Below are positions 16,610 through 23,359 of a DNA stretch of 24,410 nt, piece by piece (the first letter of the stretch is position 1; every line of letters begins with the position of its first letter). The DNA is from JBEKSX01 sp049516635 (lineage in GTDB: Bacteria > Bacteroidota > Ignavibacteria > Tepidaquicellales > OLB5): positions 1 to 24,410 of the forward strand of contig JBEKSX010000042.1 in the NCBI GenBank assembly GCA_049516635.1, given 5' to 3'. The notes beneath the pieces were generated by a model. That model made no database searches and had not been told where the DNA came from. It saw only the letters and a list, made by a program, of their open reading frames with translations. Position numbers and translations under genes: made by a program.

Positions 16610-16725
16610 TATATAATAAATAAATGTACAACCTCATTACCGAGGAAATTTGATAACTTAACCGTAAGGAATATCGACATACTTCTTCTATTTATTCGCA
16701 TTACCGCCAAATAAATAAAAATAAT

Positions 16726-17793
16726 ATGAAAGTATCAAAGAATCATTCTATTCTACTCAGAAGAAGTTTTCTTCTTTCATTCCTTGCAGTACTTCTCGTT
16801 TTTTCCGGCGAACTAAGGGCACAGGGAAGCGGCAATAAATACGCGGGTGAGTTTTTAGCAATAGGCGTAGGCGGCAGACCGCTCGGCATGGGTGGAGCTT
16901 ATGTGTCCCTGGTCAATGACGTTACCGCAGGTTACTGGAATCCCGGTGCTCTTGCGTTTGTCAATTATCCGCAAATGTCACTCATGCATGACGAAAGATT
17001 CGGCAACCTTGTGAATTATGACTACGGTGCAGTTGCTATTCCTTTCGGAACAAGTGCTTCCATCGGGTTGAGCATCATCAGGCTGGGCGTGGATAATGTT
17101 CCCAATACCCAGAACGCTCTTGTCAAAGGGCTGAACAACACCGGATATTTTCTCGAACCGGGTGACCGTCTGGATTACAGCAAGATCACTTTCTTTAACG
17201 CAGCCGACTGGGCTTTCTTCCTTACATATGCGAAGCACCAGAGTGAGAAACTTTCTTACGGTGTAAACTTGAAGGTCATCAGCCGCAGCCTCGATTACGG
17301 TTCCGCATGGGGCATAGGTTTCGACATAGGCGCTGTGTACAGCCCGATGACAAATTTCCGAATTGGTGCGAACCTGCAGGATATTTCGACAACCCTGCTT
17401 GCATGGAATACCGGGACCAAAGAGCTTATCACTCCTACAGCGAAACTTGGCGGTTCGTATGACATACCGATATTCAGCACCGGAAGGATCACACCTGCCA
17501 TTGACTTCGATGTGAGATTTGAGAACAGGCAGTTCGCTTCGATGGCGCACGTGGGTCCTGTCAGTGTGGATGCACATGCAGGACTTGAGTATGGATTCAA
17601 GAACCTGTTCGCAGTCAGGCTCGGGTATAACGATGTCAAACAGGTCACCGTCGGAGCCGGTATCAAGCTGCCAAAACTGAACATAGATTATTCGTTCGCA
17701 AAGTTTGACGGCAACGACCAGCTGGGCAACACACACCGAATATCCGTTATGTTCACTCTCGAAGATGAGAAGTTCAAAAGAAAAGGACAGTGA
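16726..17793 (+). CDS. PorV/PorQ family outer-membrane protein
   Basis: This is a 355 aa outer-membrane beta-barrel protein. The signal peptide (about 1-36) has LLSFLAVLLVFSG as its core and ends near LRAQ. The mature N-terminus shows the family signature: AGEFLAIGVGGRPLGMGGAY, then DVTAGYWNPGALA. Alternating aromatic beta strands follow to the end (HRISVMFTLEDEKF). PorV shuttles T9SS cargo from the translocon to the surface attachment complex, and PorQ-type relatives have allied roles. Ignavibacteria-type genomes usually carry several paralogues, so the precise role is not certain. The two T9SS-tailed proteins in the same window are possible clients. It is followed by a terminator at 17842. 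Confidence 0.85.
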   Translation: MKVSKNHSILLRRSFLLSFLAVLLVFSGELRAQGSGNKYAGEFLAIGVGGRPLGMGGAYVSLVNDVTAGYWNPGALAFVNYPQMSLMHDERFGNLVNYDYGAVAIPFGTSASIGLSIIRLGVDNVPNTQNALVKGLNNTGYFLEPGDRLDYSKITFFNAADWAFFLTYAKHQSEKLSYGVNLKVISRSLDYGSAWGIGFDIGAVYSPMTNFRIGANLQDISTTLLAWNTGTKELITPTAKLGGSYDIPIFSTGRITPAIDFDVRFENRQFASMAHVGPVSVDAHAGLEYGFKNLFAVRLGYNDVKQVTVGAGIKLPKLNIDYSFAKFDGNDQLGNTHRISVMFTLEDEKFKRKGQ

Positions 17794-17841
17794 GACCCTC
17801 AAACTAAAGCTCTAAATTGTTCATCATACGATTTTTCAAAG

Positions 17842-17872
17842 AACGTCCTGCCAACAACGGGACGTTTTTATT
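17842..17872 (+). terminator. Rho-independent terminator after the PorV-like gene
   Basis: AACGTCC pairs with GGACGTT across a 10-nt loop, followed directly by a TTTATTTAT run. It lies about 50 nt past the stop codon. Confidence 0.8.
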
Positions 17873-17943
17873 TATATATAACAGTTCGGTCCAATATGAA
17901 AGTATAACTAGAAAAATCTTCATAAAAACTAAAGTATCTTTTA

Positions 17944-18050
17944 TTAATTCTTAATTTAATCCAAAACCCCCCTTAATCCCCGCTCCTCCGAAGGCGGATC
18001 TTCGACTTTGATTAAAGGGGGGAAACAAGGGGGTTAGAAGTAAGAATTAA
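17944..18050. repeat. Long imperfect hairpin repeat
   Basis: The outer arms TTAATTCTTA (17944-17953) and TAAGAATTAA (18041-18050) are perfect complements. Inside them AACCCCCCTTAATCCCC faces ATTAAAGGGGGG and AAGGGGGTT, and a small CCTCCGAAGGCGG stem sits near the centre. It resembles a miniature dispersed element rather than a gene. The rest of 17873-18224 is AT-rich with nothing recognisable apart from the leader of the next gene. Confidence 0.65.
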
Positions 18051-18224
18051 TGCATGATTCTCAATTGATAATTAATTTTAGTTTATAAAAGTATTCTTAA
18101 AATTTTCCATAAAAAATTATTTTACAAAAGTTTTATATACTTCGTTTCTTTCGTATATCATTTTGAGTACTTTGCAGTTAAATAATTTAATAAATTTGTC
18201 AAGAAGAATTAAAATATTCTGTAA

Positions 18225-18740
18225 TTGAATCAGGCTCCCGATATAAAACCTTACTATAGGGTCATTTATGCCACCATACTCATCATAGCGTTCTTATGGT
18301 GCGCCGGAATAATAGCCGCCCCGTTGTGGAAAAACGAAACCGATGTTCGGGGCGGTGTTTCGCAATTCCTTTATACATTCTACTCGAAATCCTGCCACCA
18401 GCTGGATGACCGCTCCCTTCACATTGCCGGAAATAAACTGGGTACATGTGCCCGGTGCACGACCATTTATTTCGGATTCCTGCTGACAACCATACTTTAC
18501 CCGCTCGTAAAAAATCTCGGCAATCTCTACCTCCCGCCGATAGGGTTTCTGCTATTCGGTGCCCTGCTCGTCGCACTGGATGCGGGACTGGACACTTTCG
18601 ATATCTTAAAGAACACATTCACTTCGAGGGAAATTACGGGAGCGATAATCGGTTTGCTTCTGCCTTTTTACATCATCCCCGGGACGATCAGGCTGTTCCA
18701 TGAATTCTTCACTCCGCCGAAAATTGTGCCAAAAAAATAA
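18225..18740 (+). CDS. DUF2085 family membrane protein
   Basis: This is a 171 aa integral membrane protein. The start is TTG (MNQAPDIKPYYR); no in-frame ATG lies near, and the first membrane helix begins soon after. Family-typical conserved residues are SCHQLDDRS (Cys57-His58-Gln59) and CARCTTIYFGF (Cys75 and Cys78). Three to four hydrophobic helices follow (about 13-33, 80-95, 100-120, 132-152). The conserved His and Cys residues suggest metal or redox chemistry, but the function is unknown. It is the first of three closely packed membrane-protein genes; the next starts 10 nt after its stop. Confidence 0.85.
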   Translation: MNQAPDIKPYYRVIYATILIIAFLWCAGIIAAPLWKNETDVRGGVSQFLYTFYSKSCHQLDDRSLHIAGNKLGTCARCTTIYFGFLLTTILYPLVKNLGNLYLPPIGFLLFGALLVALDAGLDTFDILKNTFTSREITGAIIGLLLPFYIIPGTIRLFHEFFTPPKIVPKK

Positions 18741-18750
18741 ATGAGTTAAT

Positions 18751-19254
18751 ATGCATGTAAGCAAATTTACGCCCATTATAATCAGCTCCGCTGTAACCAT
18801 CGTTATCTCTTTAATGCCCTTTGTTAATTTTATCAACCTGCTGTGCTGCGGCAGTGTGCTGATTGGTGTTTTCACAGGAACCGCTTTTTACAATAACCAG
18901 CTAAAAAGTACAGGCGAATTCATACAGTTCAAGGACGGTGCCGCCATAGGGTTCTTATCAGGCATTATATCTGCCATCACTATTGTGATGTTTACCACTC
19001 TTCTTTCCATGCTCATGAAGCAGAATCCCGTTCCCGAGATGTTCAAGCTGATTGACCAGCAGGGCATCAAGATACCGGTCGAAATAGATCAATTCCTCCA
19101 GAAAATATCCGAGGAGTATAATAAGAACGGTTTCAGCATTACATTAACCATCATGTCACTTATTGCTGATATCATATTTTATCCTTTGTTCGGCACTGTT
19201 GGCGGCTTGCTTTCCGTCAGCATCTTCAGCAGAAGGAAGTATGCCTCTCAATAA
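18751..19254 (+). CDS. Small membrane protein, possibly DUF4199-like
   Basis: This is a 167 aa protein with about four hydrophobic helices (8-28, 30-46, 65-88, 126-158). GEFIQFKDGAAIGFLSGIISA matches the general layout of DUF4199-type proteins, but I am unsure of the family. A polar stretch with QNPVPEMFKLIDQQG precedes the last helix pair. It lies between the DUF2085 and DUF2752 genes and overlaps the latter by 14 nt, so translational coupling is likely. Confidence 0.7.
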   Translation: MHVSKFTPIIISSAVTIVISLMPFVNFINLLCCGSVLIGVFTGTAFYNNQLKSTGEFIQFKDGAAIGFLSGIISAITIVMFTTLLSMLMKQNPVPEMFKLIDQQGIKIPVEIDQFLQKISEEYNKNGFSITLTIMSLIADIIFYPLFGTVGGLLSVSIFSRRKYASQ

Positions 19255-19690
19255 TTTTATCACAATAGAAAAATGCGATAAACGCACCGCACGAAAGATA
19301 AGCTGGGGCGTTATCGGATTCAGTATTCTCAGCTTTCTTGCCGTCACTTACTCCCCTTTCGAATACCTGTTCAAATACCTCGGTTACAAAGATTCCAACG
19401 GATGTCCGCTCCTGACTTTCACCGGCGTCCCTTGTCCCATGTGCGGAGTGGGGAGAAGTTTATGGTCATTGATCGAACCGCTTCCGCATAATGTTTTTTA
19501 TTACAATCCTTCCGCATTATTTTTATTCATCATCGCCGCAATAATATTACTCGCAATTTTCATACTCAGCTTATTCAGATACCGCATAAGGTTAGGGGAA
19601 ACTTTATTCAAGCTCTGGTATATTCCAGTATTGCTTCTCATAGTTGTCTGGGTGGTGAATATTATTTTCGGCCACCAGAACGGTTCATAA
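19241..19690 (+). CDS. DUF2752 family membrane protein
   Basis: This is a 149 aa protein starting at ATG 19241, which overlaps the end of the preceding gene by 14 nt. A longer frame reaching back to 19163 lies wholly inside that gene and is not needed. The family signature is GCPLLTFTGVPCPMCGVGRS (Cys55, Cys65, Cys68), followed by helices at about 86-112 and 121-144 with NPSALFLF in the second. In the family the CPxCG motif is normally followed by a Thr-Arg; here it is Val-Gly-Arg. The function is unknown. Together with the DUF2085 protein this gives two adjacent membrane proteins with paired cysteines. Confidence 0.88.
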   Translation: MPLNNFITIEKCDKRTARKISWGVIGFSILSFLAVTYSPFEYLFKYLGYKDSNGCPLLTFTGVPCPMCGVGRSLWSLIEPLPHNVFYYNPSALFLFIIAAIILLAIFILSLFRYRIRLGETLFKLWYIPVLLLIVVWVVNIIFGHQNGS

Positions 19691-19748
19691 GGTTCATAAG
19701 GTTCATCAAGTTCGTAAGGTTTATAAGGTTATTAAAGTTTATAAAGTA
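19682..19748 (+). repeat. Degenerate tandem array of a 9-bp unit at a stop codon
   Basis: GGTTCATAA is followed by GGTTCATAA, GGTTCATCAA, GTTCGTAA, GGTTTATAA, GGTTATTAAA and GTTTATAAA. The first unit encodes the last two residues and the stop codon (Gly-Ser-stop) of the DUF2752 protein. The copies decay progressively downstream. Confidence 0.8.
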
Positions 19749-19795
19749 AATTAAATTCATACATCAAAATCTATCCTTTCGATCAGAAATATATT

Positions 19796-19880
19796 ATTGT
19801 CATTCTGAACGGAGTGAAGAATCTCATTCTCAAATTTACTCCGAGATTCTTCAGTCACTTCGTTCCCTCAGAATGACAAT
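19796..19880. repeat. Inverted pair of a dispersed TCATTCTGA repeat
   Basis: ATTGTCATTCTGA opens the left copy (19796-19824), and its exact complement, TCAGAATGACAAT, closes the right copy (19854-19880). AAGAATCT faces AGATTCTT on the inner side. The pair could fold into one long hairpin. Confidence 0.75.
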
Positions 19881-19920
19881 AACGAACCCTCGAAAACCTT
19901 TAAATTCTTAAATAAATTTG

Positions 19921-19942
19921 TCCGAAGGACTCCTTCGGAGAA
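19921..19942. repeat. Copy 1 of a CTCCTTCGGAG stem-loop element
   Basis: This is a 22-bp segment differing by one base from 20701-20722. Its core CTCCTTCGGAG is self-complementary. In both places it follows AATTTG or AATCTG and is followed by AAC. Confidence 0.75.
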
Positions 19943-19983
19943 CTTTTAATTTTGAACTTTAAATTTTCAATTTTTTACTTACT

Positions 19984-20075
19984 ACCCCCCCCATTACTTA
20001 AGTAATCACAAGTAATCAGGAAGCTCAGAATCGCCACTTTTGGGGCATTGAAGTAATGATTACTTAGTAATGAGA
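19984..20075. repeat. Paired-palindrome element A (ATTACTT half-sites)
   Basis: A perfect palindrome, ATTACTTAAGTAAT, lies at 19993-20006. A cluster, AAGTAAT-G-ATTACTTAGTAAT, lies at 20051-20071. The same half-site is used on both sides and about 65 bp separate the centres. Element B at 20276-20394 has the same plan with a different half-site. Confidence 0.65.
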
Positions 20076-20079
20076 AGTT

Positions 20080-20220
20080 GTCATTCCCGCGAAGGCGGGA
20101 ATCCATTTTAGAACCCCTCTTGGCTTCCCGCTTGAGGCGGGCTTGCTGCCGTTTCTCCCCTCCTCCTGCGGCGGATGTTCCATTTCCCGCACAAAGGCGG
20201 GCAGGCTGCTAAGGGGAGAA
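20080..20220. repeat. Cluster of GC-rich inverted repeats
   Basis: ATTCCC and GGGAAT flank 8 bp at 20083-20102, the general form of dRS3-like repeats. TCCCGCTTGAGGCGGG follows near 20126. TTCTCCCCT (about 20153-20161) and AGGGGAGAA further right form an outer inverted repeat enclosing TCCCGCACAAAGGCGGG. Confidence 0.6.
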
Positions 20221-20275
20221 AATATTCTTCATATAACCTATTAATCATTGATAATTGTTAATTTATTGTTGATGG

Positions 20276-20394
20276 TACCCCCGGGTAACTTAAGTTACCC
20301 CCCTGACGAAATTATTGCGGTTACGTTTAATAAACACCATTTTTTGAGAATTTAAGTTAGGGTAACTTAGTTACCTTCGAGTTACCTATTTCAC
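20276..20394. repeat. Paired-palindrome element B (GGTAACTT half-sites)
   Basis: A perfect 18-bp palindrome, GGGTAACTTAAGTTACCC, lies at 20283-20300. AAGTTA-GGG-TAACTTAGTTACC lies at about 20354-20375. The layout parallels element A, with the half-site changed in all positions of the element. Confidence 0.65.
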
Positions 20395-20409
20395 CTATGG
20401 CTCATTCCA

Positions 20410-20496
20410 TGTCACCCTGAACATCTTGCCCGGCTCAGACGGGTGTTTCAGGGTCTAATTACCGTCTATATGAGATGCTGAAACGAGTTCAGCATG
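20410..20496. repeat. Dispersed CTGAA-type inverted repeats
   Basis: ACCCTGAA and TTCAGGGT flank CCCGGCTCAGACGGG (20429-20443), the motif also found at 3539-3553. ATGCTGAA/TTCAGCAT forms a perfect 8-bp stem with a 5-nt loop at 20475-20495. Confidence 0.7.
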
Positions 20497-20520
20497 ACAA
20501 TTTTACATTATTGTCCCCCA

Positions 20521-20542
20521 TTGTTGGTCTTGTGACCAACAA
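20521..20542. repeat. Perfect 9-bp stem-loop
   Basis: TTGTTGGTC and GACCAACAA are exact complements around the tetraloop TTGT. There is no U-run behind it. Confidence 0.75.
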
Positions 20543-20557
20543 CATATTTCACAAGTA

Positions 20558-20588
20558 ACACACCCCTTTATCCCCTCTCTAGAGGGGA
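20558..20588 (-). repeat. Second copy of the palindromic element found inside the propeller gene
   Basis: On the minus strand it reads TCCCCTCTAGAGAGGGG, then a short spacer, then GGGGTGTGT. The two blocks match those at 5130-5168 with one mismatch in the palindrome and a shorter spacer. Confidence 0.7.
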
Positions 20589-20700
20589 TTTTTTTGATAT
20601 TTCAAAGAACACCCAGAAACTGCAATTACAAATATACCACAATAATCTGCAGATTTCAAGTCAATAATTTTTACGCACTGCGAAAAGCAGAGGAAATCTG

Positions 20701-20722
20701 TCCGCAGGACTCCTTCGGAGAA
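20701..20722. repeat. Copy 2 of a CTCCTTCGGAG stem-loop element
   Basis: It differs by one base from 19921-19942. It interrupts a run of CAGATT-type words (ACAGATTACACAGATT follows), as if inserted into an older simple repeat. Confidence 0.7.
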
Positions 20723-20786
20723 CCACAGATTACACAGATTAGTACGCCTTCGGCGGAGATTACGCTGATTTAAGCACAGATTTGAA

Positions 20787-20868
20787 CAAGGGGGCTTGCC
20801 CCCTTGTATGTGAAACTCGTGAAAGCTTGCTCCCTTGTGTATGGGACACGTGGGGGCTTGTCCCTTTG
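20787..20868. repeat. Three degenerate tandem units of about 31 bp
   Basis: Each unit begins (G/A)...GCTTG(C/T)(C/T)CC(C/T)TTG, at 20790, 20822 and 20852. The first contains the perfect hairpin CAAGGGGG-CTTG-CCCCCTTG (20787-20806). The second shares 14 exact bases with the inverted copy at 13749-13762. Confidence 0.65.
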
Positions 20869-20877
20869 TTTAACGAA

Positions 20878-21034
20878 ACCCCGTAGGGGTGAAATATCTA
20901 TAGAACACAGATAAGATACGGATTTTAAGCTCCAGAGGAGCGGAATTGCTTCATTTGACATTGTCATTTCGCTCCTACGGAGCTTTGGGAAGCTGAGCCA
21001 AATAAACACTATAGATATTGCGCTCCGAGGGAGC
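20878..21034. repeat. Four copies of a GCTCC-nnn-GGAGC stem, two in each orientation
   Basis: The stems lie at 20878-20890 (ACCCC/GGGGT variant), 20939-20951, 20981-20993 and 21022-21034. The outer two carry AATATCTATAG on their outward-read side (20893-20903, and as its complement at 21009-21019), which shows the last copy is inverted. Confidence 0.7.
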
Positions 21035-21049
21035 TATGTACACGATTTT

Positions 21050-21082
21050 ACTCGTCTGACCACTGCGAGTGGTCTGACGAGT
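21050..21082. repeat. 15-bp stem-loop with one mismatch
   Basis: ACTCGTCTGACCACT and AGTGGTCTGACGAGT pair except at one position, with loop GCG. It marks the right end of the GC-rich repeat cluster. Confidence 0.75.
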
Positions 21083-21216
21083 ATGTTTTACAATACACAA
21101 CCATTATGTCAATGTTTTATAAAAGCTTTTTTACATATATTTACGTCGTCTCTCCGTTATATAGTTCTGCGACAGGAAAGTCTTAGGGAAAAGATAACTT
21201 AATATTAGAACATTTA

Positions 21217-22149
21217 ATGAATAAAACTAATAAAGCTAGAAAATCCAAACCTTTACAAGGTGACAACTCTAAGAGTTATTACGTTACGATTTGTTTTTTA
21301 TTAATTATTGCAGTTTTATGTTTTATTTTCCTACCTTACACTTTAATTATTAGGCTAATGATGTCTGTGCTGGTTATTAGTCTAGTCATATTTACAAAGC
21401 CTTTTTTTATTGGATACAATCTAAAATCTAAACTGCCATATATTATTATTTGTTATTCATTATATTTTTGTATCCTATTTGCTTTAATCCTCAGTTACAA
21501 TCTATATTTCATAATAGTCATATTTCTACTTTTAATTGGTCTTCTAATTTCTTTAATACCATTATTGATAGTATATAATCCGAACTATGATTCTTTTTTG
21601 AATTATACAAAAACGATTCTTGGAATATTGGCTGGAGTATTCTTAGCATTAAGTGTTTCTCAAGTATTTACTACTTTAAACATTTTACAGTCTACAAAAA
21701 ATGATATCTATAGTTGCAGACAGAACACACGAACGATTATAGACAGCATACCAGATACTATTGATGATAATAGTTATAAGAATATTCCTATTGTATTTAT
21801 ATATAAACCTAATACAGTCATTGAAATTCTAAAAATGGAAAGAGTTCTGGAGCAAATATCACATAGAACCATAGAACAACTCAGTAGAAGGATTACAGAA
21901 ATGAACACTCTTTATGATAAATTAAATGACACTAGTGGGAATTTTAAGATAAAAGGTTATAAATACCTTATCAATCTTAAAATATCTTTTAATCTTCTTT
22001 ACTATGAGATAATGTATATGAGAAAAGAGATCAGTCATAAGGATTTAAATTTCTTAATAGACAAAGATATTGAAACGTATAAAGATTCATATTACATAAA
22101 GAATTTAGATAGTTTGAAAGATTTATATAAAGAGAAGGAATCTTTTTGA
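21217..22149 (+). CDS. Unrecognised membrane protein with five helices and a helical C-terminal domain
   Basis: This is a 310 aa protein. A basic N-terminus (KTNKARKSKP) precedes five hydrophobic helices at about 22-41, 43-63, 73-94, 96-120 and 131-152. A soluble, mostly helical C-terminal half follows (155-310) with many Ile, Asn, Lys and Tyr. No catalytic motif or known family was recognised. Codon use is strongly AT-biased, unlike genes left of 19690, which suggests transfer. It is convergent with the nuclease-like pair, so it need not belong to the same unit. Confidence 0.75.
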   Translation: MNKTNKARKSKPLQGDNSKSYYVTICFLLIIAVLCFIFLPYTLIIRLMMSVLVISLVIFTKPFFIGYNLKSKLPYIIICYSLYFCILFALILSYNLYFIIVIFLLLIGLLISLIPLLIVYNPNYDSFLNYTKTILGILAGVFLALSVSQVFTTLNILQSTKNDIYSCRQNTRTIIDSIPDTIDDNSYKNIPIVFIYKPNTVIEILKMERVLEQISHRTIEQLSRRITEMNTLYDKLNDTSGNFKIKGYKYLINLKISFNLLYYEIMYMRKEISHKDLNFLIDKDIETYKDSYYIKNLDSLKDLYKEKESF

Positions 22150-22217
22150 AGTAATTATTGGTAATTACATCGTATATTCAGAAGATATGATAATTAGGCG
22201 GGTAGGAAAGTAAAAAG

Positions 22218-22240
22218 AGTTTCATTTGTGAAACTATTTT
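22218..22240. terminator. Possible bidirectional terminator between convergent genes
   Basis: AGTTTCA and TGAAACT form a perfect 7-bp stem with loop TTTG. It is preceded by AAAAAG and followed by ATTTTG, so both strands have a short U-run. It lies between the stops at 22149 and 22274. Confidence 0.55.
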
Positions 22241-22273
22241 GATACCAAGTTTAAAAAATCATATAAGATTATA

Positions 22274-23359
22274 TTATAAAGCATTTATGCTTCTAAAAAG
22301 ATCAGCATTTAAACCTGTAATTTTGCAAAACGTTTTTGCCAGATCTCTGGTCAGTACGATAGCTGCAGTATTTTGTTGATCATTATCAAGTGGCAATAGC
22401 TTATCATTTCTTAAATGAACACACCATAGGTAAATAGCTTGAATATGACGTAATATATCAAAAGCACCCATTGGATTTCTTACCATTCTACCCATTAATT
22501 CATATAGATCCACAATAAATGGAGGATCAAGTTGTTCGTTGGTTTTGGTCAGTTCACGCATTAATTTGAAGAAAGTTTCTTTCTCTCTTAAAGAAAGAGG
22601 ACCACCATATATGTATGTTCTGAAATCCCGAGGTACATTGTCACTACCCTGAGAAAAAACATAACTAGCTGCTTCAAGCATACTATGAGCAAATCTTTCG
22701 AGGCCAGTAAATGCTAATAAAACATGTTTATCATTTCTTGGATCTAGAAGCGAAGAGATACTAGAAAAATTTTCTATTACATTTAATAAATTACGGTATT
22801 GTTCTATATACCAATATGAATATGATAGATAAGTATAAATTTTTTTAAAAAGCAACTGGTTTTCGTTAAGCTTAGTTCCTCTAGGAATCTTAATATTCCA
22901 TTGATTGGAAACTTTTTCATATTCTGATATGTCTGATAAGGGTAAGAAATAGTGAATAATATTTAAATTCTTTTCAAGTTCTGAAAGTGATTTTTCATCC
23001 AGCACCCTTAGACCTAATTTAGGCGTTATATTCTTGGTATGGTTTTTAACATTGGAATGTATATAATATGCCTCATCTGCTCCAAAATAATCCTTCACTC
23101 CTTTTAACCAAAATAATCTACTAATATCAGATATATTTTTCCCTGTTTTACAATCACCAACTATTCTAAATCCATTAAAAAGATAATCATATTTTATTCC
23201 CAAAACGTCTAAATCAGTTAATGATATTCGTTTAATCATGGATTCAACGTTATCATACTGACTGAGTTCTACTTCAATAGGGCACCAATAACCCTGACAA
23301 AATAAAATTTTCCTGAAGCGCAATTTTAGATTAATATCCTGATTCAGTAATTCTATCAT
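22274..23359 (-). CDS. Predicted PD-(D/E)XK nuclease-like protein
   Basis: This is a 361 aa protein not recognised as a named family. The N-terminal 100 residues show the order expected of a PD-(D/E)XK nuclease core: an acidic strand, CPIEVELS (Glu29, Glu31); then TDLDVLGI (Asp51); then IVGDCKTGK (Asp69-Cys70-Lys71); then a helix, SDISRLFWLKGVKDYF, before a final strand, EAYYI. Asp51, Asp69 and Lys71 would be the metal-binding and catalytic set. The C-terminal 200 residues appear all-helical (IYTYLSYSYWYIEQYRNLLNVI and onward). Its ATG follows the stop of the upstream gene with no gap (TAA then ATG), implying coupled translation. The nuclease call rests on motif order only. Confidence 0.6.
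   Translation of the reverse strand: MIELLNQDINLKLRFRKILFCQGYWCPIEVELSQYDNVESMIKRISLTDLDVLGIKYDYLFNGFRIVGDCKTGKNISDISRLFWLKGVKDYFGADEAYYIHSNVKNHTKNITPKLGLRVLDEKSLSELEKNLNIIHYFLPLSDISEYEKVSNQWNIKIPRGTKLNENQLLFKKIYTYLSYSYWYIEQYRNLLNVIENFSSISSLLDPRNDKHVLLAFTGLERFAHSMLEAASYVFSQGSDNVPRDFRTYIYGGPLSLREKETFFKLMRELTKTNEQLDPPFIVDLYELMGRMVRNPMGAFDILRHIQAIYLWCVHLRNDKLLPLDNDQQNTAAIVLTRDLAKTFCKITGLNADLFRSINAL

Larger units (their letters stand above)
19691..21216. other. 1.5-kb gene-free, repeat-rich interval
   Basis: No credible gene is present on either strand; the few open frames are short and of low quality. The interval is a patchwork of tandem repeats, palindromes and dispersed GC-rich elements, the clearest of which are listed separately. 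It separates the core-like genes on the left from the AT-rich genes on the right. The last 130 bases (21083-21216) hold AT-rich sequence that presumably includes the promoter of the gene at 21217. Confidence 0.8.

Noticed and set aside
16616..16725. Possible riboswitch in the leader of the PorV-like gene.
   Set aside because: The leader is fairly long, but I found no known aptamer core and no convincing paired helices.
16978..17802. Long 274-codon minus-strand frame over the PorV-like gene.
   Set aside because: It is antisense to a gene with a signal peptide and family motifs. Its own translation is rich in Cys, Arg and His with no domain pattern.
19163..19240. Upstream extension of the DUF2752 frame.
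   Set aside because: It lies wholly in another frame of the preceding membrane-protein gene. The family signature and first helix fit the ATG at 19241.
19984..20394. Possible CRISPR array, because of repeated palindromes with spacers.
   Set aside because: The repeat units differ between positions, spacers are unequal, and no cas gene is present.
20770..21009. 79-codon minus-strand frame in the repeat region.
   Set aside because: It is made entirely of tandem and palindromic repeat units. No protein-like pattern or promoter is seen.
22274..23359. HEPN RNase assignment for the helical C-terminal half of the nuclease-like protein.
   Set aside because: No RxxxxH motif in the right context was found, and helical content alone is not enough.
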